A DNA stretch of 64,000 bases, taken from positions 1 through 64,000 of the forward strand of contig NZ_BMHM01000003.1 in NCBI RefSeq assembly GCF_014640815.1. Direction: 5' to 3'. The notes beneath the pieces are model-generated. The model made no database searches. It saw only the letters and a program-made list of their open reading frames with translations, and was not told the origin of the DNA. The position numbers were made by a program, and so were the translations under genes. Origin of the DNA: Vreelandella lutescens (GTDB lineage: Bacteria > Pseudomonadota > Gammaproteobacteria > Pseudomonadales > Halomonadaceae). Positions 1 through 8,567 of this stretch are shown in pieces. Numbering within the stretch: the first letter of the stretch is position 1; every line of letters starts with the position of its first letter.

Positions 1-11
1 AGGCTTGACCC
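1..11 (+). rRNA. 23S rRNA, last bases only
   Basis: The window opens with AGGCTTGACCC, which resembles the conserved 3' end of gammaproteobacterial 23S rRNA (GTGAGGCTTRACC). The rest of the gene lies outside the window. The exact 3' end is inferred from its position upstream of the 5S gene. About 150 bases of spacer with no tRNA separate it from 5S. Confidence 0.6.
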
Positions 12-162
12 TATAACACCCAAGGGGTCTGGTCGCAGTAATAACGACGAGTGTGAACGCACTCAGAGAACCGGATACGCAGCCGCAAGCCAAGAGGCTT
101 GCTCGAAAGAGACGATCACACAACACGTCACACGATTCAGCATGATGTACATGACAAGTTAC

Positions 163-279
163 GCCTGACGACCATAGCACGCGTGAACCACCTGATCCCT
201 TGCCGAACTCAGAAGTGAAACCGCTTAGCGCCGATGGTAGTGTGGGGTCTCCCCATGCGAGAGTAGGTCATCGTCAGGC
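163..279 (+). rRNA. rrf: 5S ribosomal RNA
   Basis: This is a 117-nt 5S rRNA. The ends GCCTGACGA and TCGTCAGGC pair to form helix I. The conserved internal segments CCTGATCCC, GAACTCAGAAGTGAAAC and GGGGTCTCCCCATGCGAGAGTAGG are recognisable. It lies downstream of the 23S tail as the last gene of an rrn operon and is followed by two tandem terminators. Confidence 0.95.
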
Positions 280-290
280 ACTTATACTGC

Positions 291-320
291 AAAAAACCCA
301 GCCAACAGGCTGGGTTTTTT
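291..320 (+). terminator. Rho-independent terminator of the rrn operon
   Basis: The stem AACCCAGCC/GGCTGGGTT has a 4-nt loop (AACA), is preceded by an A-run and followed by TTTTTT. It sits 11 bases after the 5S gene. The flanking A and T runs make it usable in both directions. Confidence 0.9.
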
Positions 321-362
321 GTTGCGCGCTCAATAAGTTGCTTAAAAGAAACAGTGTGAAAT

Positions 363-390
363 AAAAACCCAGCCAAATGGCTGGGTTTTT
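363..390. terminator. Second, near-identical terminator between rrn and hisC
   Basis: This is a second hairpin with the same stem (AACCCAGCC/GGCTGGGTT, loop AAAT) flanked by AAAAA and TTTTT. It lies about 40 bases after the first. It is 32 bases past the hisC stop on the minus strand, so it probably ends hisC as well as backing up the rrn terminator. Confidence 0.85.
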
Positions 391-422
391 GCGTTTAAGC
401 GTTCAGAGAGCTACATCAACCA

Positions 423-1484
423 TTAACCGCAGAGCGACTCCAGGGCTTCAATGAAGCTATCCATTTCATCGTCGGTGCCGATGGAGATACGCAGGAAGTT
501 GTTGAGTAAGTTGGTATTGAAATGGCGTACCAAAATGCCTCGCTCACGAAGGCCAGCAAACAGCTGTGCACCGGCAAATTCAGGGTGCTGAGCCAGCAGG
601 AAATTGGCTTTTGAGGGCAGTACCTCAAAGCCCAGCCCTTCCAGCCGTTGGCGGGTTCGCTCACGGGTGGTGATGACATTGTCCCGGCAGGCGTTGAAGT
701 GCTGGGTATCTTTTAAGGCCTCAATGCCGACCACACTGGCGAGGCTATCGACCGGATAAGAGTTGAAGGAATCCTTCACCCGCTGCAAGCCTTCAATCAG
801 CTCAGGCGAGCCAATGGCATAGCCTAAGCGCAGGCCAGCCAAGCTGCGGGATTTAGAAAAGGTGCCCGTGACCAGCAGGTTGGGGTAACGACCCACCAGT
901 GCCACCGCGCTTTCCGCGCCAAAATCGACATAAGCTTCGTCGACCAATACTACGCGATCTGTCACACGTTTCAGCAGTGCTTCGATGCTGTCAAGAGAGT
1001 GCGCGTGGCCAGTAGGCGCATTAGGGTTGGCAAAAATAACGCCCCCACGCTTAGAAGCGCTAGCCAGCGCCTCTAGGTCGACTTCCCACTTCTCATTGAG
1101 CGGGTGTTTGCGCAGCTCAACGCCATACAGATTGGCATACACAGGGTAGAAGCTATAAGTAATAGAGGGCACATCCAGCGGCGCGCCCTGGCAAAAGAAA
1201 GCCTGGAACGCGAACGCCAGCACTTCGTCAGAGCCATTGCCAACAAAGGTTTCTGCTACGCTTACACCGTAGGTATCTGCGAGCGTCTCGCGAAGCGCCA
1301 GAGATGTTGGGTCAGGGTAGAGGCGCAGGTGGTCAACGGCATAATGGCGTAGGGCTTCGCCGACCCCAGGCGCTGGCGGATAAGGGTTCTCGTTGGTATT
1401 GAGTTTAATGACGCGTTCGCGGGGCTGCTCCCCTGGCACGTAAGGGGTAAGCTCCCTAACGGCGGGACTCCAATATTGGCTCAT
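423..1484 (-). CDS. hisC: Histidinol-phosphate aminotransferase
   Basis: A fold-type I PLP aminotransferase of 353 residues. It transfers an amino group from glutamate to imidazole-acetol phosphate in histidine synthesis. Visible signatures are the N-terminal KLNTNENPYPP, NPNAPTGH near residues 153-160, VDEAYVDFG (Asp182) and GTFSKSRSLAGLRLG with the Schiff-base Lys at about 211. The length is normal for the family. The gene stands alone and converges on the rrn operon, while hisBHAF are 6 kb away, as often seen in Halomonadaceae. HisC-family enzymes can also transaminate aromatic amino acids, so the exact substrate is inferred from overall similarity. Confidence 0.93.
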   Translation of the reverse strand: MSQYWSPAVRELTPYVPGEQPRERVIKLNTNENPYPPAPGVGEALRHYAVDHLRLYPDPTSLALRETLADTYGVSVAETFVGNGSDEVLAFAFQAFFCQGAPLDVPSITYSFYPVYANLYGVELRKHPLNEKWEVDLEALASASKRGGVIFANPNAPTGHAHSLDSIEALLKRVTDRVVLVDEAYVDFGAESAVALVGRYPNLLVTGTFSKSRSLAGLRLGYAIGSPELIEGLQRVKDSFNSYPVDSLASVVGIEALKDTQHFNACRDNVITTRERTRQRLEGLGFEVLPSKANFLLAQHPEFAGAQLFAGLRERGILVRHFNTNLLNNFLRISIGTDDEMDSFIEALESLCG

Positions 1485-1676
1485 AAGGGTAACCTGATTA
1501 TCCTAGCGGTAATGACACCATGGTCGCCTGATGGCTGTCAGAGCGCAAGCATTCGAATAAGGTGTTAAGTTGCTTTCACTTCTGTCAGGGAAGGGGTGGG
1601 CGTCGCACCTTGTAGCGGTTATGCTGTCATAAGCGCGCGAAAGAAATGTATGTCCAACACGATAAGGAGACACCCA

Positions 1677-2126
1677 ATGCAATTCAGGAGTTTGCTAGCC
1701 GGTTCGGCTATGTTGGCACTGTTGGCGGGCTGCGCAGCTGGCCCGACGGATCAGCGCGAAGATGCAGGTATGACCGCATCACAGGCTAACTACCAAGGCA
1801 CACTGCCTTGCCGTAACTGTGACGGCATTGACCTGGATGTCACGTTGGAAGGGGAAGATATGAGCGCCCCAGAAGAGCGGACGTTCACGCTAAATGCGAC
1901 CTACCGTAATCACCCCCAAACACCACCGGACGAAAACTATGCCGGTAACTGGGAAGTGCTGACCGGTACGCCGTCAGATCCCGATGCCACGGTATACGAG
2001 CTAACGCCGGATGGCGACGGGCAGATCTACTACTTCCAGCGTATTGATGAGCGTACTCTGGAGTTGATCGACCCAGAGCGTCGTCGCTTTGAAAATGGTG
2101 AGATGCTGCAACTACAGCGTCAGTAA
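1677..2126 (+). CDS. NlpE-like copper/stress lipoprotein
   Basis: A 149-residue lipoprotein with a lipobox ending in LLAGC around residues 16-20, so it should be lipid-anchored. The mature part opens with YQGTLPCRNCDGID, which matches the N-terminal NlpE domain (CXXC in the segment YXGXLPCXDCXGI). NlpE is an outer-membrane lipoprotein that senses surface or copper stress. Only the N-terminal domain is present here, so the C-terminal OB-fold of enterobacterial NlpE is missing. I chose the start at 1677 because AAGGAG lies at 1664-1669 and it places the signal peptide at the N-terminus; an upstream in-frame start at 1596 would bury it. A terminator follows at 2144. Confidence 0.75.
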   Translation: MQFRSLLAGSAMLALLAGCAAGPTDQREDAGMTASQANYQGTLPCRNCDGIDLDVTLEGEDMSAPEERTFTLNATYRNHPQTPPDENYAGNWEVLTGTPSDPDATVYELTPDGDGQIYYFQRIDERTLELIDPERRRFENGEMLQLQRQ

Positions 2127-2143
2127 ACGAATACGCGACGCTC

Positions 2144-2167
2144 AAAGGCGGCCACTGGCCGCCTTTT
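2144..2167 (+). terminator. Rho-independent terminator after the NlpE-like gene
   Basis: The perfect stem AAAGGCGGCC/GGCCGCCTTT has a 3-nt loop and ends in TTTT. It lies 18 bases after the stop codon. Confidence 0.85.
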
Positions 2168-2267
2168 GCGTTTCTGATAGCAGAGTAAAGTGGCGCACTA
2201 GGCAGTAGCGTGCGAACTAACCGCATGGTCGGTCGCCAGGAGCATGATCAACAGGAGCAACTAGGCA

Positions 2268-3638
2268 GTGGCAAAAGCAAAAAGTGCCTTTGTGTGTACC
2301 GAATGCGGTGCAGACTATCGTAAGTGGCAGGGCCAATGTACCAGCTGCCAAGAGTGGAATACGCTCAGCGAAGTGACGCTGGCAAGTGCCCGCCCGGGCA
2401 GTGGGGCAACCACTGGGCGAGCCGGGTACGCAGGCGACCTTTCACGAGATGTGGTTGACCTAAGCAATGTCGATTTAAGCGAAGTACCCAGGCTCACCTC
2501 GACCTTTGCAGAGTTTGATCGGGTGCTCGGCGGTGGTTTGGTGCCCGGCTCGGCTGTGCTGCTCGGCGGCAACCCTGGAGCGGGTAAATCGACGCTGCTG
2601 CTGCAAACCGCCTGCAAGCTTGCCCAGCAGCGGCGTATTCTCTATGTCACGGGGGAGGAGTCGCTCTCTCAGGTGGCCATGCGGGCGCATCGGTTACAGC
2701 TGCCCACTAATGGCTTGAAAATGCTGGCAGAAACCAGCGTAGAGACGATCTTAGCGGTCGCTGATCGAGAGAAGCCTGAGATCTTGGTCATCGACTCGAT
2801 TCAAACCATGCACCTTGAAGACATTAGCTCGGCCCCTGGGGGCGTGGCGCAAGTACGTGAATCCGCCGCCGCGCTGACGCGCTTTGCTAAAAAGACTAAT
2901 ACCGTCCTGCTGCTGGTAGGGCACGTAACGAAAGACGGCACCCTGGCAGGCCCCAAGGTGCTAGAGCACATGATTGACGCCTCGCTGCTGCTAGAAGGCG
3001 GTGCGGACTCTCGATTCCGTACGCTACGCGGGCAGAAAAACCGCTTTGGTGCGGTGAACGAGCTGGGCGTGTTTGCTATGTTGGAGCAAGGGCTTAAAGA
3101 AGTGAAAAACCCTAGTGCGATCTTCTTGTCACGCCAAGAAGAGCAAGCGCCGGGTAGCCTCGTCATGGTGGTGTGGGAAGGAACACGGCCCATACTGGTA
3201 GAAGTGCAGGCCTTGGTGGATGAGTCCGCGCTGGGCAATCCCCGCCGTGTGGCTGTGGGGGTCGATCAAAACCGTCTCGCGATGCTGTTAGCCGTCCTTA
3301 ACCGCCATGGCGGGTTATTTACCGGCGATCAGGATGTGTTTTTAAACGTGGTGGGCGGTGTCAAAGTGCTCGAAACCAGTGCCGACCTTGCCGTGATGCT
3401 AGCCGTTGTTTCAAGCCTGCAAAACCGCGCCTTACCGAAAGAGCTGGTGGTGTTTGGTGAGGTGGGCCTATCCGGCGAGATCCGCCCTGTGCCCAGTGGC
3501 CAAGAGCGCATTGCCGAAGCCGCTAAGCATGGGTTTTTACGCGCCATCGTGCCGCGTGGTAACGCGCCCAAGCAGTCACCTAAAGGGATGGAGGTCATTG
3601 CCGTAGATAAATTGAGCGATGCCCTAGAAGCGCTGTAA
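2268..3638 (+). CDS. radA: DNA repair protein RadA (Sms)
   Basis: A 456-residue RadA, a RecA-related ATPase that drives branch migration in recombinational repair. Domains in order: a C4 zinc finger (Cys10, 13, 24, 27), a RecA-like ATPase with Walker A GGNPGAGKST (100-109) and Walker B ILVIDS (172-177), the RadA-specific KNRFG motif (257-261), and a C-terminal Lon-protease-like domain. The start is GTG at 2268, supported by AGGAG at 2253-2257 and by the usual MAKAKSAFVC beginning. selD follows 31 bases later on the same strand and may be cotranscribed. Confidence 0.97.
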   Translation: MAKAKSAFVCTECGADYRKWQGQCTSCQEWNTLSEVTLASARPGSGATTGRAGYAGDLSRDVVDLSNVDLSEVPRLTSTFAEFDRVLGGGLVPGSAVLLGGNPGAGKSTLLLQTACKLAQQRRILYVTGEESLSQVAMRAHRLQLPTNGLKMLAETSVETILAVADREKPEILVIDSIQTMHLEDISSAPGGVAQVRESAAALTRFAKKTNTVLLLVGHVTKDGTLAGPKVLEHMIDASLLLEGGADSRFRTLRGQKNRFGAVNELGVFAMLEQGLKEVKNPSAIFLSRQEEQAPGSLVMVVWEGTRPILVEVQALVDESALGNPRRVAVGVDQNRLAMLLAVLNRHGGLFTGDQDVFLNVVGGVKVLETSADLAVMLAVVSSLQNRALPKELVVFGEVGLSGEIRPVPSGQERIAEAAKHGFLRAIVPRGNAPKQSPKGMEVIAVDKLSDALEAL

Positions 3639-3669
3639 CGTCAGCTATGCTTATTTAAAAAGGAGAGGG

Positions 3670-4710
3670 ATGATGAGTTCGATTCGGTTAACCCAATACA
3701 GCCACGGAGCGGGCTGCGGCTGCAAAATCGCCCCTGACGTACTCGATGGCATTCTGGCAAAGGCAGGGCCCGCCGCCGGGCATCCGCGGCTGATCGTCGG
3801 CAACCAAGGACGTGAAGACGCTGCCGTCTACGATCTTGGTGATGGCCGCGGCATGATTGCCACTACCGACTTCTTTATGCCCATTGTCGATGACCCCTTT
3901 GATTTTGGCCGTATTGCCGCGACCAACGCCATTAGCGATGTGTACGCCATGGGCGGCACACCAGTGATGGCGCTGGGTATTTTAGGCTGGCCGCTGGATA
4001 AGCTGGGCCCTGAAATCGCCGGTGACGTGGTGGCGGGCGCTCAAGCGGTTTGTCGTGAACTAGGTATTGCTCTAGCAGGTGGCCACTCCATTGATGCCCC
4101 GGAGCCGATGTTTGGCTTAGCGGTCAACGGGCTGGTCGATCTTGAGCACTTAAAGCTTAACAGCCAAGCCAAACCTGGCGACCTGCTGTTTCTCACCAAA
4201 CCGCTAGGCGTTGGTATGCTCACCACCGCCGAGAAGCGTGGCTTGCTGGAAGCAGGGCATCATGGCCTTGCCCGCGAAACCATGCTGAAACCCAACACCA
4301 TTGGTGTGGCGCTCTCCAAAGTGAAGGGCGTCAACGCGATGACCGATGTCACGGGCTTTGGCTTAGCCGGTCATTTAACCGAGATGTGCAGCGCCAGCGG
4401 TGTCATGGCCCACGTTGATTTTCGCCGCTTGCCAAGGCTTGCCGAGGCGGAAGGTTACCGCCGTCAGGGGGCAGTACCTGGAGGCACGCTACGTAACCGC
4501 GACGCCTTGGGTGCCATGCTACCCGCGATGGACGAGGCGCACTGGCAGTGGCTGTGCGACCCACAAACCTCCGGTGGGCTATTGATCAGCGTTGACCCCG
4601 CCTGGGAAGACGATGTGGAGCGCATTGGCCGTGACCATGGCCTAACGCTGACTCCCTTTGGTGAAATGAAAGCGGCGCAAGGCGAAGCGCTGATAGAGAT
4701 GATTGGATGA
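3670..4710 (+). CDS. selD: Selenide, water dikinase (selenophosphate synthetase)
   Basis: SelD makes selenophosphate from selenide and ATP; selenophosphate is the selenium donor for tRNA 2-selenouridine and, where present, selenocysteine. The N-terminus SIRLTQYSHGAGCGCK matches E. coli SelD, with the catalytic Cys (about 16) and Lys (about 19). This is the Cys form, with no in-frame TGA. The end DPQTSGGLLISV matches the AIRS-family C-terminal region. Two adjacent ATGs (3670 and 3673) follow AGGAG at 3661-3665, and the second has the better spacing. The gene overlaps mnmH by 4 bases (ATGA), which points to use of selenium for tRNA modification. Confidence 0.97.
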   Translation: MMSSIRLTQYSHGAGCGCKIAPDVLDGILAKAGPAAGHPRLIVGNQGREDAAVYDLGDGRGMIATTDFFMPIVDDPFDFGRIAATNAISDVYAMGGTPVMALGILGWPLDKLGPEIAGDVVAGAQAVCRELGIALAGGHSIDAPEPMFGLAVNGLVDLEHLKLNSQAKPGDLLFLTKPLGVGMLTTAEKRGLLEAGHHGLARETMLKPNTIGVALSKVKGVNAMTDVTGFGLAGHLTEMCSASGVMAHVDFRRLPRLAEAEGYRRQGAVPGGTLRNRDALGAMLPAMDEAHWQWLCDPQTSGGLLISVDPAWEDDVERIGRDHGLTLTPFGEMKAAQGEALIEMIG

Positions 4711-5795
4711 CGCTACCCACGGTACCCGCAGCGCTAGAGTTAGTCGCCGCAAACACGCCGATGATAGATGTGCGCGCCCCGGTAGAGTTTGCCCAAGGCA
4801 GCCTGCCGGGGGCGGTCAACCTACCGCTGATGGTGGATGAAGAGCGCCATCAGGTGGGTATTGCCTACAAGCAGCAGGGGCAGCAGGCCGCCATTGAGTT
4901 GGGCCAGCGTTTGGTGAGTGGAAACGTGAAGCAAGCGCGAGTAGCCGCTTGGCAGGCGTATTTAGCCCAGCACCCAGAGGCAATTATCTACTGCTTTCGC
5001 GGTGGGCTGCGCTCACAAATTGCCCAGCAGTGGCTGGCGGATGCGGGGCTGAATCGGCCGCGTATAGAGGGTGGATGGAAAGCAGTGCGTCAGCGGCTTT
5101 GCCAGCGTATTGATGAAGCCGCGCACCAGCCGCTGCTAGTGGTGTCAGGGCTCACCGGTTGCGCGAAAACTCAGCTGATTAACCAACTCCCCAACGGCAT
5201 TGATTTAGAAGCTTGCGCCAATCATAAGGGCTCAGCGTTTGGGCGGCAGCCCGACGAGCCTACTACTCAGATCGATTTTGAACACGCGCTGGCCCAGCGT
5301 TTGATTGGCCAACATGGCAAGCTCGTGCTGGAAGATGAGTCTCGGCAGATTGGTAATGCCAATATTCCCCTCGACTTTTGGCATGCACTACAGCGCGCCC
5401 CGCGTATTCGCATTGAGATGCCGCTAGATTGGCGGTTAGACCAACTACGCCGCGACTACATTGAAGCGCTTGAACAAGGCTATACCGAGCGCTACGGGCC
5501 GCAAGAAGGGTGGCAGCGCATGCAGAGACAGCTAGCCAGCGCGTTGGAGCGGCTGGCCAAGCGGCTAGGTAATGCCCGTTTGCAGCGGCTACAGCGCATG
5601 CAGGCCATGGCGTTCAGGGCCCATGCCGCAGGCGATATTCAAGCCCATGAAGCGTGGCTTGCGCCGCTGTTAACCGAATATTACGACCCGCTCTACCGCT
5701 ACCACGTGGAAAAACAGCAGGGCAACCGGCCTGCTGAACTGCATATTGGGGATTGGGAAAGCTGCCTCGACGCCGCTAAACAGTGGAGCGCTTAA
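4707..5795 (+). CDS. mnmH: tRNA 2-selenouridine synthase
   Basis: MnmH (SelU, YbbB) converts 2-thiouridine at the wobble position of Lys, Glu and Gln tRNAs to 2-selenouridine through a geranylated intermediate. The N-terminal rhodanese domain carries the catalytic Cys96 in YCFRGGLRSQ. A P-loop domain follows with GLTGCAKT (148-155). The 362-residue length is normal. Its ATG overlaps the selD stop, so the two form one translationally coupled unit. The window also holds a tRNA-Gln(UUG), a natural target class. Confidence 0.96.
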   Translation: MTLPTVPAALELVAANTPMIDVRAPVEFAQGSLPGAVNLPLMVDEERHQVGIAYKQQGQQAAIELGQRLVSGNVKQARVAAWQAYLAQHPEAIIYCFRGGLRSQIAQQWLADAGLNRPRIEGGWKAVRQRLCQRIDEAAHQPLLVVSGLTGCAKTQLINQLPNGIDLEACANHKGSAFGRQPDEPTTQIDFEHALAQRLIGQHGKLVLEDESRQIGNANIPLDFWHALQRAPRIRIEMPLDWRLDQLRRDYIEALEQGYTERYGPQEGWQRMQRQLASALERLAKRLGNARLQRLQRMQAMAFRAHAAGDIQAHEAWLAPLLTEYYDPLYRYHVEKQQGNRPAELHIGDWESCLDAAKQWSA

Positions 5796-5813
5796 CGGCG
5801 ATGAGTAACATGG

Positions 5814-6506
5814 CTACGCCGTTTTCAGCCACTGCGTCATTACGCGGTCTAGTAACGGCGCTAAGCGCTGAAAGCGGGAGGTATCTTCCAAAATGAGGTC
5901 ATTGGTTTGCACAAAGCGGCTGGCCGCCGCGTGTGTCGCCGCAGGACGCTCGCTGCCCAGTAAGAGCGGCATAACGCTCGCCTGTGTGGTTTCTAAATGG
6001 CAAAGTAGCCCCACTACGCGACCGGAGTCCCAACTAAACCCTTGTAGTGGTGCGGCAGCACTACCGCCCAAGGGCAGCGCGTTGTCTGGCAGGCTAAACA
6101 CCAGCCGGTGCCACATAAACGCTTCAAACTGTTCCGGTAGATCAAAGCTGCTCTCGGGTGCCAGCGTGACCTGATGCCAGCCCGCTTCAGGGTAAGTGCC
6201 AGGGGCAACCACAGCATCCAGCGCATCCGCTATCCACAGCGCGCCCAGGCCGATGCCGAGTAGGGGTTTCTGACTATCTAAGTAACGGTTGAGGAGTTTA
6301 CGCTCTGGCTTATGCCAAGCAGGTGGCTCGCTATAGAAGGCCTCTGGGCCATCTAACACAATCAGCGCATCGCACTCGCCTAGACGTGGCGTCAGTTCGC
6401 CCGCATAGAGGTGAAAAACGGTGTAACTATGGCCCATACTCGCAAGCCAGTCAGTTAAACGAGCGGGTCCATGGTCAGGGCCGTGCTGTAGCAGATGAAT
6501 ATGCAT
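5814..6506 (-). CDS. Class I glutamine amidotransferase-like protein lacking the nucleophile Cys
   Basis: A 230-residue protein with the class I GATase (GuaA/YfeJ-like) fold. In active members the nucleophile elbow reads GICLGA. Here residues 84-89 read GIGLGA, with Gly86 where Cys should be. The His-Glu pair is kept as CHLETT (His170, Glu172), and the oxyanion-side segment LDGPEAFYS is recognisable. The codon for residue 86 is GGC, so Cys to Gly is a single-base change. Without the nucleophile it should not hydrolyse glutamine by the normal route, though a binding role is possible. The start at 6506 has GAGGAG just upstream; a longer in-frame start at 6536 has none. The gene converges on mnmH with 18 bases between stops. 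Confidence 0.8.
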   Translation of the reverse strand: MHIHLLQHGPDHGPARLTDWLASMGHSYTVFHLYAGELTPRLGECDALIVLDGPEAFYSEPPAWHKPERKLLNRYLDSQKPLLGIGLGALWIADALDAVVAPGTYPEAGWHQVTLAPESSFDLPEQFEAFMWHRLVFSLPDNALPLGGSAAAPLQGFSWDSGRVVGLLCHLETTQASVMPLLLGSERPAATHAAASRFVQTNDLILEDTSRFQRLAPLLDRVMTQWLKTA

Positions 6507-6647
6507 GGTAATCTCCTCGCCGGCCGAGTACATCAAGCGCTGCGGGGATCACCCGCCGCGTGAGTGCGACGATAACGTATCGCGTTCATTTCACCAACTC
6601 AGTTTCACAAACGTCCTTTCACAAACACAGTGACCCAGGAAATCAGC

Positions 6648-7250
6648 ATGGTGGCTAAACCCCAAGGATTCTATCAGCGGCTGCAACTGCTACCGCTGCC
6701 CGCCCAGCAAGCATTTATGGCAGCGCTATGCGAGCGCCTATTACCCAACTACGCCCTGTACGAGCAAACCAGCGGCCATGGCGATGGGCACACCCTGCGC
6801 ACCGTGCTGAACCTTGTGTGGGAGCGCCTTAGTGTCCCCAATGCCAGCATCGATTTTGCCCGCCAAGCCGAAAAACTCGCTGAGTGCGAGCCGCCGGAAG
6901 AGGACGAAAGCTTTGGCGCGCGCCGCGCGCTGGATGCGGTGGTGTCGATATCCGCACTCTTGGATACGCTCCAGGGGGAGTCCCCTGAAGCCGTGCTAGA
7001 CGTGAGCCGTACCTCTCGCGCAGGCGTGCGTGCGTTTATCGAACTCACCGAAGGGGAAGTGGATGCCCAAGCGCTGGCGCTGATCATTCGCGACCACCCG
7101 CTGATGGAAGACGAAAACGACTTCCAAGACGCGGTGCTAGAAGCGGTCAGCGAACCGATCAACAAAGCCTCTTTAAAAGAGATCCGCACGCTTGGGCGTA
7201 ATAACGGCATTAGTAACTTAGGGCTTACCTTGGACGATAACGACGGCTAG
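6648..7250 (+). CDS. YjaG-family (DUF416) protein
   Basis: About 200 residues, acidic and mostly helical, with no signal peptide or membrane segment. The N-terminal GFYQRLQLLPLPAQQAFMAA and the central RALDAVVSISALLDTL segment match the DUF416/YjaG family of E. coli, whose function is not known to me. I prefer ATG 6648 because AGGAA at 6637-6641 is well placed; a GTG at 6630 gives a version six residues longer. The direct repeat TTTCACAAAC occurs just upstream (about 6602 and 6617). The gene ends 4 bases from the convergent gene at 7255. Confidence 0.8.
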   Translation: MVAKPQGFYQRLQLLPLPAQQAFMAALCERLLPNYALYEQTSGHGDGHTLRTVLNLVWERLSVPNASIDFARQAEKLAECEPPEEDESFGARRALDAVVSISALLDTLQGESPEAVLDVSRTSRAGVRAFIELTEGEVDAQALALIIRDHPLMEDENDFQDAVLEAVSEPINKASLKEIRTLGRNNGISNLGLTLDDNDG

Positions 7251-7254
7251 GACG

Positions 7255-7761
7255 TTAAAAACGCACGCCTGCTGTCACCATCATGCCTGCCGTACCGAAG
7301 ATAATCAGATCAGACTCCACACGCCCCCACTGCACGCCAATGCTAGGTAGCAGCGCGGGGGCCACCTCTAAATGGTTGAGGGGGATCTTATCCCGGTACT
7401 CATCTTGATAACCGCGCAGCAGACCGCCGGTCAGTTTGGCACGTACGTTTATCTCATCGGCGAACTGCCATAGCGGAAACTCCCGGCCAGCGTAAAAATA
7501 CCACGTAGGCTGATCAAAGGAGTTTTTGAACCAAGCAGCCCCCGCCAACCAGCGGTCAGGGTTATGCAGCTCAATACTCAGTAAGTTCTGCTGATTAGTA
7601 TGCTCAGGGTCTGGGTCAAAATGGCGGGTGAGTAAGCTGGTTTGTACCAGCGTGTGGTCAAGCGCAAGGGTAGGAGGCCAATCCGGCAAAGAGAAGGCTG
7701 AGGCAGACGCGCTCAGCCAAATCCCTGCTATCCCTCCAATCCATGGAACGTAGCGACGCAT
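7255..7761 (-). CDS. Small outer-membrane beta-barrel-like protein
   Basis: A 168-residue secreted protein. A signal peptide is visible (hydrophobic stretch ending in SASASA at about residues 17-22). The mature part is rich in aromatic residues with alternating hydrophobic segments and ends in a terminal Phe (TAGVRF), the usual signal for beta-barrel insertion. The segment WFKNSFDQPTWYFYAGREF resembles PagP-like/lipid A-modifying barrels and related hypothetical barrels, but I cannot assign an enzyme activity. It lies 32 bases after hisF on the same strand and may be read through from the his operon. GAGGGG precedes the ATG. Confidence 0.6.
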   Translation of the reverse strand: MRRYVPWIGGIAGIWLSASASAFSLPDWPPTLALDHTLVQTSLLTRHFDPDPEHTNQQNLLSIELHNPDRWLAGAAWFKNSFDQPTWYFYAGREFPLWQFADEINVRAKLTGGLLRGYQDEYRDKIPLNHLEVAPALLPSIGVQWGRVESDLIIFGTAGMMVTAGVRF

Positions 7762-7793
7762 TAAAAGCCCCTCAGTGAAGGGATAAGTGTGAG

Positions 7794-8567
7794 TTACAAG
7801 CGCATTTCAATGCCGCGCTCGGCCATATAGCGTTTTGCTTCTGGAATGGTGTACTCACCAAAGTGGAAGATACTCGCGGCCAGCACCGCATCGGCACCGC
7901 CTTTAAGCACGCCATCCACCAAGTGATCTAAATTGCCGACGCCGCCGGAAGCAATTACCGGCACGCTCACCGCTTCAGAAATGGCATGGGTGACGCCTAG
8001 GTCAAAGCCAATCTTCGTGCCGTCGCGGTCCATACTGGTCAGCAGCAGCTCGCCTGCGCCAAACTCGACCATTTTCTTGGCCCACTCCACCGCATCCAGG
8101 CCGGTGGGGCGACGGCCGCCGTGGGTGAAAATCTCCCAGCGGTCAGGCTCGCCTTCCTTAGACACTTTTTTAGCGTCAATCGCCACCACAATGCACTGGC
8201 TGCCAAAACGCTCGGCGGCTTCACGCACAAATTCGGGGTTCGTCACCGCCGCGGTATTGATTGAGACCTTATCGGCCCCAGCGTTCAGCATGGTGCGGAT
8301 ATCGTCGCAGGTACGAATGCCGCCTCCCACGGTTAAGGGAATAAACACCTCACCCGCAATACGCTCGACCATATCCACCGTGGTGGCGCGGTCTTCGTGG
8401 CTCGCGGTGATATCAAGAAAAGTGATTTCATCGGCACCCTGCTGGTTATAGCGCTGAGCGATCTCCACCGGGTCGCCCGCGTCACGAATACCCACAAAGT
8501 TAACGCCTTTCACCACGCGCCCGGCGTCTACGTCCAGGCAGGGGATAATCCGCTTGGATAAGCTCAT
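7794..8567 (-). CDS. hisF: Imidazole glycerol phosphate synthase, cyclase subunit
   Basis: HisF is a TIM barrel that uses ammonia from HisH to form imidazole glycerol phosphate and AICAR. The N-terminal [19 protein letters not shown] contains the catalytic Asp11, and VVAIDAKKV contains the second catalytic Asp (about 130). The phosphate-binding segments VGGGIRT and ASGGVG are present. At 257 residues it is full length. It overlaps hisA by 4 bases and is the last his gene of the cluster. Confidence 0.97.
   Translation of the reverse strand: MSLSKRIIPCLDVDAGRVVKGVNFVGIRDAGDPVEIAQRYNQQGADEITFLDITASHEDRATTVDMVERIAGEVFIPLTVGGGIRTCDDIRTMLNAGADKVSINTAAVTNPEFVREAAERFGSQCIVVAIDAKKVSKEGEPDRWEIFTHGGRRPTGLDAVEWAKKMVEFGAGELLLTSMDRDGTKIGFDLGVTHAISEAVSVPVIASGGVGNLDHLVDGVLKGGADAVLAASIFHFGEYTIPEAKRYMAERGIEMRL

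Noticed and set aside
3670-4710. Selenocysteine in SelD
   Set aside because: The active-site position is encoded as Cys (TGC), and there is no in-frame TGA.
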